Shown here: positions 7,046 through 13,869 of the stretch, in pieces
Position numbering within the stretch: the stretch's first letter is position 1
Layout of the letters: every line of letters begins with the position of its first letter
DNA from: JBMDXB01 sp048594975
GTDB taxonomy: Bacteria > Acidobacteriota > Vicinamibacteria > Vicinamibacterales > 2-12-FULL-66-21
DNA: 16,226 nucleotides
Reading direction: 5' to 3'
NCBI GenBank assembly: GCA_048594975.1
Contig: JBMDXQ010000012.1
Span: forward strand, 1-16,226
Translations under genes and position numbers: made by a program
The notes under the pieces: generated by a model
What the model was told of the DNA's origin: nothing
Seen by the model: the letters and a program-made list of their open reading frames with translations, nothing else
Databases searched by the model: none

Positions 7046-8008
7046 CTACTGGGACAACAGCCGCGTGTTGCGAACGAGATCGATGAGCGGACCAGGATTC
7101 CGCGCGACGCGGCGCGCCTCGGCGATTGCCTCGTCTGCCAGGCGATCGAGGTACTGCTCGGCGGCCGGCAGCGCGTCCCCGACCTTGGCCACGAGTGTCT
7201 CGAGATCGTCCGGCGACGGATCGCGGAACAGCACCGCGACCGCCGGATCGCGAATCGCGATCGCGACGGGCAGCGTGACGATGCCGTCACGCAGATCCTC
7301 ATCGCCTCCGCCGCCGAGCGACACCGCGCCGCGGACATCTCCCACGTCGTCGCAGCCGTGATAGAGCATGCCCAGGAGGCGCCCGTAGGTGCGCAGTCGT
7401 TCGTCGCCGGTGCCCATGCAGGCGCAGGCTTCGAACATCGTGCCCGTATCCTCGCCCGCGAGATAGCGCCAGTCTTCGATGCCGAGGGGCTGGCGACGCA
7501 TCCGCCACTGCACAGATTCAGCGGCGGCCAGCCGTTTCAGCAGCTCTGCCAGCCGCGCGATGCCAAAGGGATAGTCGCAACACAGGCGGAAGGCTTCTGC
7601 GGCAATGTAGCCGGAAGCCATCAGCGCCGGCAGATGGCCAAAGCGGCAGTGGAGCGTCAGGATGCCTCGCCGGAATCGCGATCGATCCAGGATGTCGTCG
7701 ACGATCAGCGAGACGTTATGGATCATCTCGACGGCCGACGCGCGCGTGATCACGGCTGAATCGATCGGGCCTGGCGTAACGGCCTGATGACACGCGAACA
7801 CGGTCGCGGGACGGAAGTATTTGGATCGCCCGAGGAACTGCCACTCAAGCAGCGGCCGCATTTCGTCATTCCCGCCGGCAATCCAGCTGCGCACGAATGC
7901 GGCGAGCTGTTCGATTTCCGCGTGGTAGCTCTGCACGCGCTGCGGCTCTGCGGCCACAACCGGCGAGGACTTCCTCCCGCGCGGCGGAAAGGGCGAGGGG
8001 ACACTCAT
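7046..8008 (-). CDS. Trans-isoprenyl (polyprenyl) diphosphate synthase
   Basis: The 320-residue protein is an all-helical trans-prenyltransferase that condenses isopentenyl diphosphate with an allylic diphosphate. The first aspartate-rich motif is DDILD at 104-108, followed by RSRFRRG, and the second is DDVGD at 220-224. The substrate-binding GRSKYFRP segment (60-67) replaces the usual GGKRxRP. After the second motif, the region that usually carries GK is glycine-rich (LGGGGDED) and is followed by DGIVTLPVAIA in place of the common KxTLP. Chain length cannot be read from the sequence; the residues before DDILD (AVEMIHNVSLIVDD) lack a bulky aromatic at the positions that limit chain length in short-chain synthases. 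The ATG at 8008 is the first plausible start, with a weak ribosome binding site. It lies 75 bases downstream of the phasin-like gene on the same strand. Confidence 0.88.
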   Translation of the reverse strand: MSVPSPFPPRGRKSSPVVAAEPQRVQSYHAEIEQLAAFVRSWIAGGNDEMRPLLEWQFLGRSKYFRPATVFACHQAVTPGPIDSAVITRASAVEMIHNVSLIVDDILDRSRFRRGILTLHCRFGHLPALMASGYIAAEAFRLCCDYPFGIARLAELLKRLAAAESVQWRMRRQPLGIEDWRYLAGEDTGTMFEACACMGTGDERLRTYGRLLGMLYHGCDDVGDVRGAVSLGGGGDEDLRDGIVTLPVAIAIRDPAVAVLFRDPSPDDLETLVAKVGDALPAAEQYLDRLADEAIAEARRVARNPGPLIDLVRNTRLLSQ

Positions 8009-8083
8009 CTCGGTACGAACGTCGATCGGTCCGACGGCATGGTGACGTTGGAGTGACGAAGCGCCGCGGGCCGGCGGCTCAGG

Positions 8084-8500
8084 CTACGGCTTCGCACGAA
8101 CGCGGCGCTTGGCAGCGGCTCTCGGTCGGCGTCCGTCGCGGCTGCTGGAGCCGCCGGCGGTGGCCTCTGGCTCCTGCGGCGCCGAGCCTCTTCGGGGCTT
8201 GCGTCTTGCGGCGATCTCGTCGAGATCCCGGACGAACTGCGCGGCTGCGTTGCGCGGAAGGTCGGTCAACGTGCGCATGCTCTCGCGGCCCGCATCCACC
8301 ATCTCCAGCAGGATCTGTCCGCTGCTCTTGTCCGCGGCGCGCGCGCTCTCGAGGCCGATCGTGGCAGCCTTGACGAATCCCGACGTCCGGTCGATCCAAT
8401 CGCTCCAGAATGTGATCGCCGCCTTGAGCGCAGCGAGCTGCACCTCGACCGCTTCGATGAGCACCTCGCGAACCTGCGTCTCGCGACTCGTGTCGGCCAT
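8084..8500 (-). CDS. Phasin-like helical protein with basic, Ala/Arg-rich tail
   Basis: From the ATG at 8500, which follows GGAG, the product is 138 residues. Residues 5-100 are predicted to be amphipathic helix: VREVLIEAVEVQLAALKAAI, then FWSDWIDRTSGFVKAATIGL, then a QILLEMVDAGRESMRTLTD segment. The last ~40 residues are low-complexity and strongly basic (RRPRAAAKRRVRAKP). This combination of amphipathic helices and a Lys/Arg/Ala tail is typical of phasins that coat polymer or lipid granules, and also of some nucleoid-associated proteins. I did not find a diagnostic phasin signature, and no polyhydroxyalkanoate synthase is in the window. It is the first gene of a minus-strand unit that also contains the isoprenyl diphosphate synthase, so a prenoid-containing granule or membrane patch is a possible partner. 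Confidence 0.72.
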   Translation of the reverse strand: MADTSRETQVREVLIEAVEVQLAALKAAITFWSDWIDRTSGFVKAATIGLESARAADKSSGQILLEMVDAGRESMRTLTDLPRNAAAQFVRDLDEIAARRKPRRGSAPQEPEATAGGSSSRDGRRPRAAAKRRVRAKP

Positions 8501-8727
8501 GATCGTCTCCGATCCGGAACCGCGATGGTACCGCATCGCCAGACCGCGGTTCAAGTCGCGCGCCGCTGCTCGGCGTCGCCATCGCGCACCTCGTCACACA
8601 AGCTGATCAGAAGCCGTCCTGACCAAGCCGTCGGCTCACATTGACACGTCCTGAGGTCTATGGGATCCTCACCGCGTCTCCAGCCCCTCATTGTCTCTCC
8701 GCATCTCCCGATGAAACGGAGGAGTCG
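8501..8727. promoter_or_regulatory. Divergent intergenic region between the phasin-like and IRIKELP-repeat genes
   Basis: This 227-base gap separates two transcription units that run in opposite directions, so it should hold both promoters. An exact TTGACA hexamer occurs at 8641-8646 on the plus strand; 17 bases later the sequence GATCCT is only a poor -10 match. No convincing minus-strand promoter was seen. Confidence 0.4.
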
Positions 8728-9105
8728 ATGTCGTTCGAAAGCAATGTGAACATCCCGAACCAGTACTGGGTCCACGTGGATTCGAACAACACGGCGTTCG
8801 CTGTGGACGCGGATCTCGACAACATCCGTATCAAGGAGCTGCCGCTAGACAATATCCGGATCCAGCACCTGCCGACGATCAACCTGGGCGATATCAACGT
8901 GCGGATCAAGGAGATTCCGGAGATCAAGACAGCCTCCTCGATCGACGTGTCCATCAAGGAGATCCCGGACACGCGGGTGCATGTGCCCGCCAACTATCAC
9001 CTCGGATTGTCGCTGTTAGGCATCTGTCTGCTGAAGGTCTCTCTTTGCGGCGAAGGCCAGATCATCGCCGAGAAGTACGTGCCGCGGCGCATGGAGCTCT
9101 GTTAG
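8728..9105 (+). CDS. Hypothetical protein with four IRIKELP-type repeats
   Basis: The ATG at 8728 follows GGAGGAG closely; the product has 125 residues. Its middle holds four copies of a nine-residue motif: DNIRIKELP (31-39), DNIRIQHLP (41-49), INVRIKEIP (56-64) and IDVSIKEIP (72-80). The alternating hydrophobic pattern ending in Pro suggests stacked short beta strands. The C-terminal third is different, with a hydrophobic LGLSLLGICLLKVSLCGEGQ (92-111) followed by IIAEKYVP and a Cys at the end. There is no signal peptide. I recall hypothetical proteins with similar I-x-I-x-x-(L/I)-P repeats and a CGEaQ-like end but know no function. It leads a four-gene unit with beta-rich and phasin-like proteins, so a structural role on a surface is plausible. 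Confidence 0.8.
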   Translation: MSFESNVNIPNQYWVHVDSNNTAFAVDADLDNIRIKELPLDNIRIQHLPTINLGDINVRIKEIPEIKTASSIDVSIKEIPDTRVHVPANYHLGLSLLGICLLKVSLCGEGQIIAEKYVPRRMELC

Positions 9106-9118
9106 CGAGGAGGCCGCC

Positions 9119-9940
9119 ATGGCGAATCCGTCGTCGTCCTCGTCATCGGACGCGCTCGAATTGATGGACGAGGAGCCGATCGTCTTCTGGGGTCCGCCCG
9201 GACAGCTGCGCGGCACGATTCAGGTCCGCAACCGCTCGGATGAGAAGGTCAAGCTCCGGAGTCTTTCGCTCGAGGCGAGCCGCGTATCCGGTCCGGCCAG
9301 AGAGCCAGCGATCGTCTCGCTGATGGTGCGTCTTCCGCCGAATAGCGAAGCGAAGCTCGCAGGCGTTCTGATGCTCGATCCACGGACGCGCGCAGGCGAG
9401 TACGACGGGTACGTGACCCTCGGCGCGCGCCGTCAGCGCGTGCGCCTCCTCGTCACGGAGCACGTCGACCTCCGCGTACATCCGGGCCGCATCTTCATTC
9501 AGACCGAGGGTGAGCTCGAGTTCGAGCGTGAGTTCGTGTTCGAGAACGCCGGGAACGTGCCCGTGGCGCTGGGCGGCGAATGCCAGGTGCCGCTCGTCGA
9601 CACGCTGGAGACGCGTACAGCGCTCCGCCACGGTCTGGAGCGCGCCTGCAAGGACGACCGGACGAAAGACGATGACCACGATGACGTGTTGAAGGCCGTC
9701 TTGTGCGCGTGGTCGGACCAGCAAACTGGTCCCGTCTCGATTCGCAGAGAGCCGGTCACGCTGGAAGCGGGTGAGATTCGGCCGGTGCGGGTCACCTTCG
9801 TGCTGCCGACCGACATCCGCGGGTTACGCAAGTACAGGATGGACCTCGTTGTGTACACGGCAGCGATTCGCGTCGAGGTCGTCACCGGCCGCATCGGCGG
9901 AGCCGTTGCCTCCTCACTGATGACGGCTACCACACCGTAG
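9119..9940 (+). CDS. Protein with two immunoglobulin-like beta domains, hypothetical
   Basis: The 273-residue product starts at an ATG preceded by GAGGAGG, 13 bases after the previous stop. After a Ser-rich N-terminus (SSSSSS, 5-10) it shows two beta-sandwich-like halves. The first (about 20-120) has GQLRGTIQVRNRSDEKV (28-44), a VRLPPNSEAKLAGVLMLDP segment (70-88) and AGEYDGYVTLGARRQRVRLL (92-111). The second (about 125-260) has EREFVFENAGNVPVAL (136-151) and EAGEIRPVRVTFVLPTD (216-232). This layout is typical of Ig-fold domains such as those found in adhesion or scaffold proteins. An acidic, charged insertion (KDDRTKDDDHDD, 178-189) interrupts the second half. There is no signal peptide or membrane helix, so it is probably cytoplasmic. 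The fold is inferred from pattern only; the function is unknown. Confidence 0.78.
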   Translation: MANPSSSSSSDALELMDEEPIVFWGPPGQLRGTIQVRNRSDEKVKLRSLSLEASRVSGPAREPAIVSLMVRLPPNSEAKLAGVLMLDPRTRAGEYDGYVTLGARRQRVRLLVTEHVDLRVHPGRIFIQTEGELEFEREFVFENAGNVPVALGGECQVPLVDTLETRTALRHGLERACKDDRTKDDDHDDVLKAVLCAWSDQQTGPVSIRREPVTLEAGEIRPVRVTFVLPTDIRGLRKYRMDLVVYTAAIRVEVVTGRIGGAVASSLMTATTP

Positions 9941-9960
9941 CTCGATCAAAGGAGCGTGCC

Positions 9961-10704
9961 GTGCGCAATCCCTCATCAGACAGACGCGACGCCGGTCGCC
10001 AGGACATTGCCACCACCTTCGTCAGGCTCGCGGCCGACAGCACGCAGCAGATCGCGACGGCGCTTCAGGCCAGCCAGCCGCTGGTCGGCGCTTGGACCGG
10101 ACTGCTTGGCGCCGCGGCGGCGATTCCGCTCGCAACGCTGTCCTTGGCGCGCCGATCCCTGGGCTCGGCGATGTCCGGCGACGACTGCTGTTGCGAGATT
10201 CCCGAGACGGAGTGTCCACCATATTGCGTGTGTGAGATCGCATGGGAGGGGACCCGCGGCGAAGAGGTCAAAGCCACGATTGGCCTGACCAACACGCGCA
10301 AGGTGCCGCAGGTCTTCACGCTGACGGCGACGACATTCCAGGGACCGAATGGGGATACCGGCGCGGCTGCCGCGGTCGTACCAGCCGCCGTTCCCCTTCA
10401 GGCCGGTCAGTCGACAACCGTGACGGTCTCGTTCACCGTGCCCGACACCTTCACTGTTGGAGACACCCACGACGCGCAGGTTCTGATCACGGCCCTGTAT
10501 GAACAATGCCTCCGCCTGAGACTGCGCGTGCGGCCCGTGCCGCACTGCGATGTGCAGCAAGGGGAGATCCCGACGCGCATCCGCGCACATCGCTGGTACG
10601 AGCACTTCCAGTGCGAGGAGCTGTGCTTCGAGCCAGCGCGTGTCCCGGGCACCCCCGGCACAGTCCGGGGCACGACTGTACCGCACCAGCCGTCGCACAG
10701 ATGA
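9961..10704 (+). CDS. Helical N-terminus plus beta-sandwich protein with Cys cluster
   Basis: A GTG start at 9961 is supported by AAAGGAG upstream. The 247-residue product has an amphipathic/hydrophobic helical part (IATTFVRLAADSTQQIATAL, 16-35, then PLVGAWTGLLGAAAAIPLATL, 40-60) that resembles a phasin or a membrane-associating helix. A cysteine cluster follows: Cys76-77-78, 85, 89 and 91. A beta-rich domain then runs to about residue 195, with GEEVKATIGLTNTRKVPQVF (100-119) and QAGQSTTVTVSFTVPDTFTV (147-166), an Ig-like pattern. Further cysteines are at 183, 196, 218 and 222. The cluster could bind metal or form disulfides; it is unlike anything in the neighbouring genes. The order helix-Cys-Ig is shared in outline with the next gene product. 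Function unknown. Confidence 0.76.
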   Translation: MRNPSSDRRDAGRQDIATTFVRLAADSTQQIATALQASQPLVGAWTGLLGAAAAIPLATLSLARRSLGSAMSGDDCCCEIPETECPPYCVCEIAWEGTRGEEVKATIGLTNTRKVPQVFTLTATTFQGPNGDTGAAAAVVPAAVPLQAGQSTTVTVSFTVPDTFTVGDTHDAQVLITALYEQCLRLRLRVRPVPHCDVQQGEIPTRIRAHRWYEHFQCEELCFEPARVPGTPGTVRGTTVPHQPSHR

Positions 10705-10731
10705 TCGGCAACCCAACGCGAGGAGCCTGCC

Positions 10732-11526
10732 GTGCAGAGAGCCACCGTGGGCGTGGGTGAGCTGACCAGCCGGTACTTCGAGGACAACGTCCGGCTCTGG
10801 AGCCAGTACGCCGAAGGTCTGCGGCGGCTCTCCGAAAGCACGTTTCTGCGATCAGCGTCCGACCAGCCTCGCGTACCTGGCACGCAGGAGATCGGCGAGC
10901 GGGCCCGCGAGCTGGTGCAGCTCAGCGTCAGCCACTACGCGAACCTGCTGACGACGTATGCGACTTTCGCGAGCCGTTTCACGCAGGCGATGCTGCAGCC
11001 TTCTTCCGCGGCCGGACGCTCCGGTCCGACATCGACGTCCGGTGGGACCGAGCCCGAGACCGGCGCGCCTGGGATGGGTCGAGCCCCGGCTCAGATCGAA
11101 TTGATCTTCAGCGGGCTGGTTGGTGAGATGGCCTCGCAGTCGTTCGCGGTCGTCAATCGCAAGGCGGAAGATCTCGACGTGACGTTCGAGCTGACCGAGT
11201 TCGTCCGCGAAGACGGCCGCCATCGTTTCCGGGCGCCGGTGATCTTCGTGCCAGACAGGTTCGCGCTGGCGCCCGGTCATCAGCAAGCCGTGGAGTGCAG
11301 AATTCCGCTTGGCGAGCCGTTCACAACAGGCGCGCGCCACGTGGCCATGGCGCGTGTGCCCGGATTCCCTGACGTGCAAATGGTGCTGCTCGTCATGCCG
11401 CAATCCACACCGCGGCAGTCGGCGGCCACGCATATCGAGACGCCCGCCAAGCCCGCTCCAACATCCACACGATCCGCCAGGCGCGTCGCGAAGCGCCCAC
11501 GAGGCCGGTCGCGCAAGCCTCGCTAG
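10732..11526 (+). CDS. Phasin-like N-terminus fused to a beta domain with basic tail
   Basis: A GTG at 10732 follows GAGGAG, 27 bases after the previous stop. The 264-residue product has a helical N-terminal region (about 8-95: LTSRYFEDNVRLWSQYAEGL, then ELVQLSVSHYANLLTTYATF) much like phasin or PhaE-type helices. A Gly/Ser/Pro linker (96-120) leads to a beta-rich domain (about 121-220: QIELIFSGLVGEMASQSFAV with VNRKAEDLDVTFEL, then APVIFVPDRFALAPGHQQAV). The last 25 residues are very basic (RRVAKRPRGRSRKPR), like the tail of the phasin-like protein at 8084-8500. It is the last gene of the unit. The helix-plus-Ig arrangement suggests that the helices bind a surface while the beta domain projects or interacts. 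This is inference; no named family is claimed. Confidence 0.76.
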   Translation: MQRATVGVGELTSRYFEDNVRLWSQYAEGLRRLSESTFLRSASDQPRVPGTQEIGERARELVQLSVSHYANLLTTYATFASRFTQAMLQPSSAAGRSGPTSTSGGTEPETGAPGMGRAPAQIELIFSGLVGEMASQSFAVVNRKAEDLDVTFELTEFVREDGRHRFRAPVIFVPDRFALAPGHQQAVECRIPLGEPFTTGARHVAMARVPGFPDVQMVLLVMPQSTPRQSAATHIETPAKPAPTSTRSARRVAKRPRGRSRKPR

Positions 11527-11535
11527 CATCCTGAG

Positions 11536-11857
11536 TCACTGTTGCGCGATCAGGTGCTCCGAGATCATTGCGCCGGAGCAGCCGCAGACGAATGACACCG
11601 CGATCGATTCAGGCCCGCTGAGCTGCTCGCCGCGACGCGCGCGTAAATCGCCGCACAGTCGACGTTGCGGCCGGTGTACACACGACCTGTCCCTACCAGA
11701 AACTCTGTCGGCACCGGGAGCAGCCTCCATGGCGGGTTGTCAAGGTCGCTAAGACGTGCCTTCAGAACCTCGAGCGCGAAGTACGTCAGTCTCCGCGGAC
11801 GATCGGGACCCCGTGTCGTTGCACACCGGCCAGATCACGGGCGAGTTCGGCCCAGTA
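11536..11857 (-). pseudogene. Frameshifted remnant of an unrecognised gene
   Basis: Minus-strand translation gives protein-like pieces in different frames. They are YWAELARDLAGVQRHGVPIV from 11857, then a frame reading LTYFALEVLKARLSDLDNPP followed by WRLLPVPTEFLVGTGRVYTG (11790-11670), then EQLSGPESIAVSFVCGCSGA with MISEHLIAQQ and a stop at 11536-11538. The pieces run in a consistent order, so they look like the last ~110 codons of one gene broken by two frameshifts. I do not recognise the family. It points toward the last gene of the central cluster and ends 10 bases from it. A transposase remnant abuts its upstream side. Confidence 0.45.
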
Positions 11858-11878
11858 CGTGGGCGCGGTGAGCGACGG

Positions 11879-12021
11879 TCAGGCGGCGCGACGTCTGAAG
11901 TGATGATGCAAACCGCCGCCGTGGGGAACTGAGACGATCGTGCCGCACGCTGGCGGTTGGCCAGGCCGCGGGACGGGAGCGAGAGGTGCGTGCGCCACTC
12001 GTGATAGTAGGTGAGGTAGCG
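11879..12021 (-). pseudogene. Integrase-core (IS481/IS3-type) transposase C-terminal remnant
   Basis: On the minus strand, RYLTYYHEWRTHLSLPSRGL is read in one frame. PPACGTIVSVPHGGGLHHHF followed by RRRAA and a stop at 11879-11881 is read in another. The YY-H-x-x-RTHLSL and GGLHHHFxRRAA blocks are typical of the C-terminus of DDE integrase-core transposases. A frameshift lies between the two pieces and everything upstream is missing. Confidence 0.65.
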
Positions 12022-12044
12022 CTGATTCTAGAGAACTGATAGGG

Positions 12045-12185
12045 GAACCCACCCCGTCAGTCGAACCGGTAGAGCCGTCGGGCGAGCGCCTCGTTCGATG
12101 ATCACCCGCGGCGCCTGCTCGCCGTCGGCGTGTGTGAAATCGCGCCCGGCGACAAGGGCGATTCGCAGCGTCCGAAAATGACCTG
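12045..12185 (-). pseudogene. ADOP/MacB-type ABC permease fragment
   Basis: The minus strand encodes HFRTLRIALVAGRDFTHADG, then EQAPRVII, then after a one-base shift NEALARRLYRFD and a stop. YFRTL-x-I-x-L-x-x-GRDF and VVI-NEALARR are hallmark segments of the periplasmic domain of MacB-like/ADOP permeases, which are abundant in acidobacteria. About 45 residues remain, with a frameshift, and the transposase remnant follows directly downstream. Confidence 0.65.
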
Positions 12186-12330
12186 GCCACGGGAGGCCGT
12201 GGACGGCCCGGAGTTTTGGGCTGGCCGCGCGGACGATTCTCGAAGTTGGTTCATCGCGAACGCCGCGCAGGTTCGGCACAGGAAGCCGCGCCGGCCATCG
12301 CGGCAGGAGCGGGAAACGCCGCTGTGGACA

Positions 12331-13869
12331 TCACGTTTCGGCGCCGTAGGAGATCTGCATGCGCCGGACGGCGAGACCGGCGATCCAGAGGACGAACGCG
12401 GTCAGGAGCAGCAACCCGAGAATCGCTCCCGGACCCGAGGCGGGGGCGGCGGGCGCCGCCAGCAACCGGATCAGCGCCGGAGCGTCGTCGTCCATCGGCG
12501 CAGGGACCGGACAGAGGGACTGCAGATAGTACAGGATGCTCATCTTCTGCAGCACGTGCGGAAGGATGCCGTTGACCCCCTCCCAGGCGAGCAACACAGC
12601 CGCCGGGATGATGGGATTGCGGACGTACAATCCGATCGCGAGAAAGACGCTCCCGTAGCCAACGCAGCCGAGCGCGGCAGCCGCCGCATACCAGAACACC
12701 TGTCCCATGCCTCCGGCGTTCCAGTAGGCCTGGACTTCGACCGCATCGTGCGGCCAGATCATGGCGGCGAGCGTGAGCAGGGCACCGCCGGCGAAGATCA
12801 CCGCAGACGCAATCAGTCCGGCAGCATACTTGCCCGCGAGCAGCACCTCGCGCTGCGCCGGCGCGAGGAACCAGAAGTGCAGCGTCCGGTTGCTCATCTC
12901 CCCGCGGAAGAGATACATGAAGATGCCCAGACAGCCGAAGAAGATCGCGAGCCGCAGGTAGAAGTACTGGAAGATCCCGGCGAAGATCATGCGGTCCTCT
13001 TCGAAATCGAGCAGCCGGCGAATGTTCCTGTCCTGCAGCTTGCCGTCGACGAAAAGGAGCCGGGCCTCCCGGCGCCCGTCGAAGTAGATGATGTGGCGGA
13101 ACTCCGTCCGCTCCTCGACGAACCCGGCGCCCCTCGACGAGGCCGCGGTCGTGAAGGTCTTTCCTTCGGTGCTCAACTGGATGTCGAACTCGCGGGTGTC
13201 GGACTCGTCGTTTTCGCCTCCGGCACTGGCGTGCTTCACGACGAATCGCGTTACCGGACGAACCGTTCCCAGATCCACTTGCAGGAACAGGGGCCAGCCT
13301 TCGGCACACCACCGGTCGGCCTGGCCGCCAGTCACGCTGCCGTTCACCGCTTTTTCCGGCCCCTGATCCGGGCTGCACGGCGGACTTCCAGTGGTGGGAC
13401 GGTGGAGTGCGAGGTTCACCCGGCCCTCCGGCCCGTAGACCTCGAACTCGTAGATCCTGGCGACTGGCTCGCCGCTGTAGGAAGGACGGGTGACATTCAG
13501 GCGGACAAAACGAGCTTCGACCGTCGGCTCGATCACATGGGTCGTCGTCGCGGCATTCCCGGTGCGTTGCCGGACGCGACGGCTCCGCACCCCCGACCGT
13601 TCCGCGGCGGGTTCGCCCAGCCGCCTCTTCAGGTCCTCGAGGGATTCTCCCTCCCGAATGCTGTCCATCAGGGCCGGCACTGTCAGGCCGCGCCGCGCCA
13701 GCCGCTGGCTCGTCGTCTTCGCGTCGATGCCGTGCCCGAAGAAGATCAGCGAAGGCAGGAGCGCCAGCCCGTAGACCCAGAAAGAGCGTTTGGCAAAGAA
13801 AACACGCCGGAGCTCGATCTTCGCGATCGTCCACGCCTGGCGGGCCCGGCTCCGGAAGGAACGGTGCAT
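12331..13869 (-). CDS. ABC-2 type permease with discoidin-like (F5/8 type C) extracytoplasmic insert
   Basis: The start is the ATG at 13869, overlapping the stop of the ATPase gene (TGATG), giving 512 residues. After a basic N-terminus (WTIAKIELRRVFFAKRSFWV, 13-32) one membrane helix occupies about 31-46. A large non-membrane segment follows (about 47-300). It contains ARFVRLNVTRPSYSG (119-133), then NLALHRPTTGSPP (152-164), then PLFLQVDLGTVRPVTRFVV (193-211) and REFDIQLSTEGKTF (226-239). These are motifs of F5/8 type C domains, apparently the end of one such unit and the start of another. The C-terminal half (about 303-505) has five or more helices including IFFGCLGIFMYLFRGEMSNR and an NPIIPAAVLLAWE segment, as in ABC-2 permeases. 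It pairs with the ATPase upstream. Discoidin domains bind sugars or phospholipids, so the insert may contact the cargo or envelope outside the membrane. Substrate unknown. Confidence 0.85.
   Translation of the reverse strand: MHRSFRSRARQAWTIAKIELRRVFFAKRSFWVYGLALLPSLIFFGHGIDAKTTSQRLARRGLTVPALMDSIREGESLEDLKRRLGEPAAERSGVRSRRVRQRTGNAATTTHVIEPTVEARFVRLNVTRPSYSGEPVARIYEFEVYGPEGRVNLALHRPTTGSPPCSPDQGPEKAVNGSVTGGQADRWCAEGWPLFLQVDLGTVRPVTRFVVKHASAGGENDESDTREFDIQLSTEGKTFTTAASSRGAGFVEERTEFRHIIYFDGRREARLLFVDGKLQDRNIRRLLDFEEDRMIFAGIFQYFYLRLAIFFGCLGIFMYLFRGEMSNRTLHFWFLAPAQREVLLAGKYAAGLIASAVIFAGGALLTLAAMIWPHDAVEVQAYWNAGGMGQVFWYAAAAALGCVGYGSVFLAIGLYVRNPIIPAAVLLAWEGVNGILPHVLQKMSILYYLQSLCPVPAPMDDDAPALIRLLAAPAAPASGPGAILGLLLLTAFVLWIAGLAVRRMQISYGAET

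Noticed and set aside
7028..7759. A 243-codon plus-strand frame opposite the isoprenyl diphosphate synthase
   Set aside because: It is antisense to a gene with both aspartate-rich motifs in place; the product has no recognisable domain.
8084..11526. Polyhydroxyalkanoate granule locus
   Set aside because: Phasin-like helices are present, but no PHA synthase, ketothiolase or reductase of that pathway lies in the window, while prenoid enzymes do.
12251..13834. A 527-codon minus-strand frame overlapping permease 2
   Set aside because: It runs in another frame of the same strand as the permease; its product is Arg/Gly/Pro-rich without membrane helices, whereas the permease frame is convincing.
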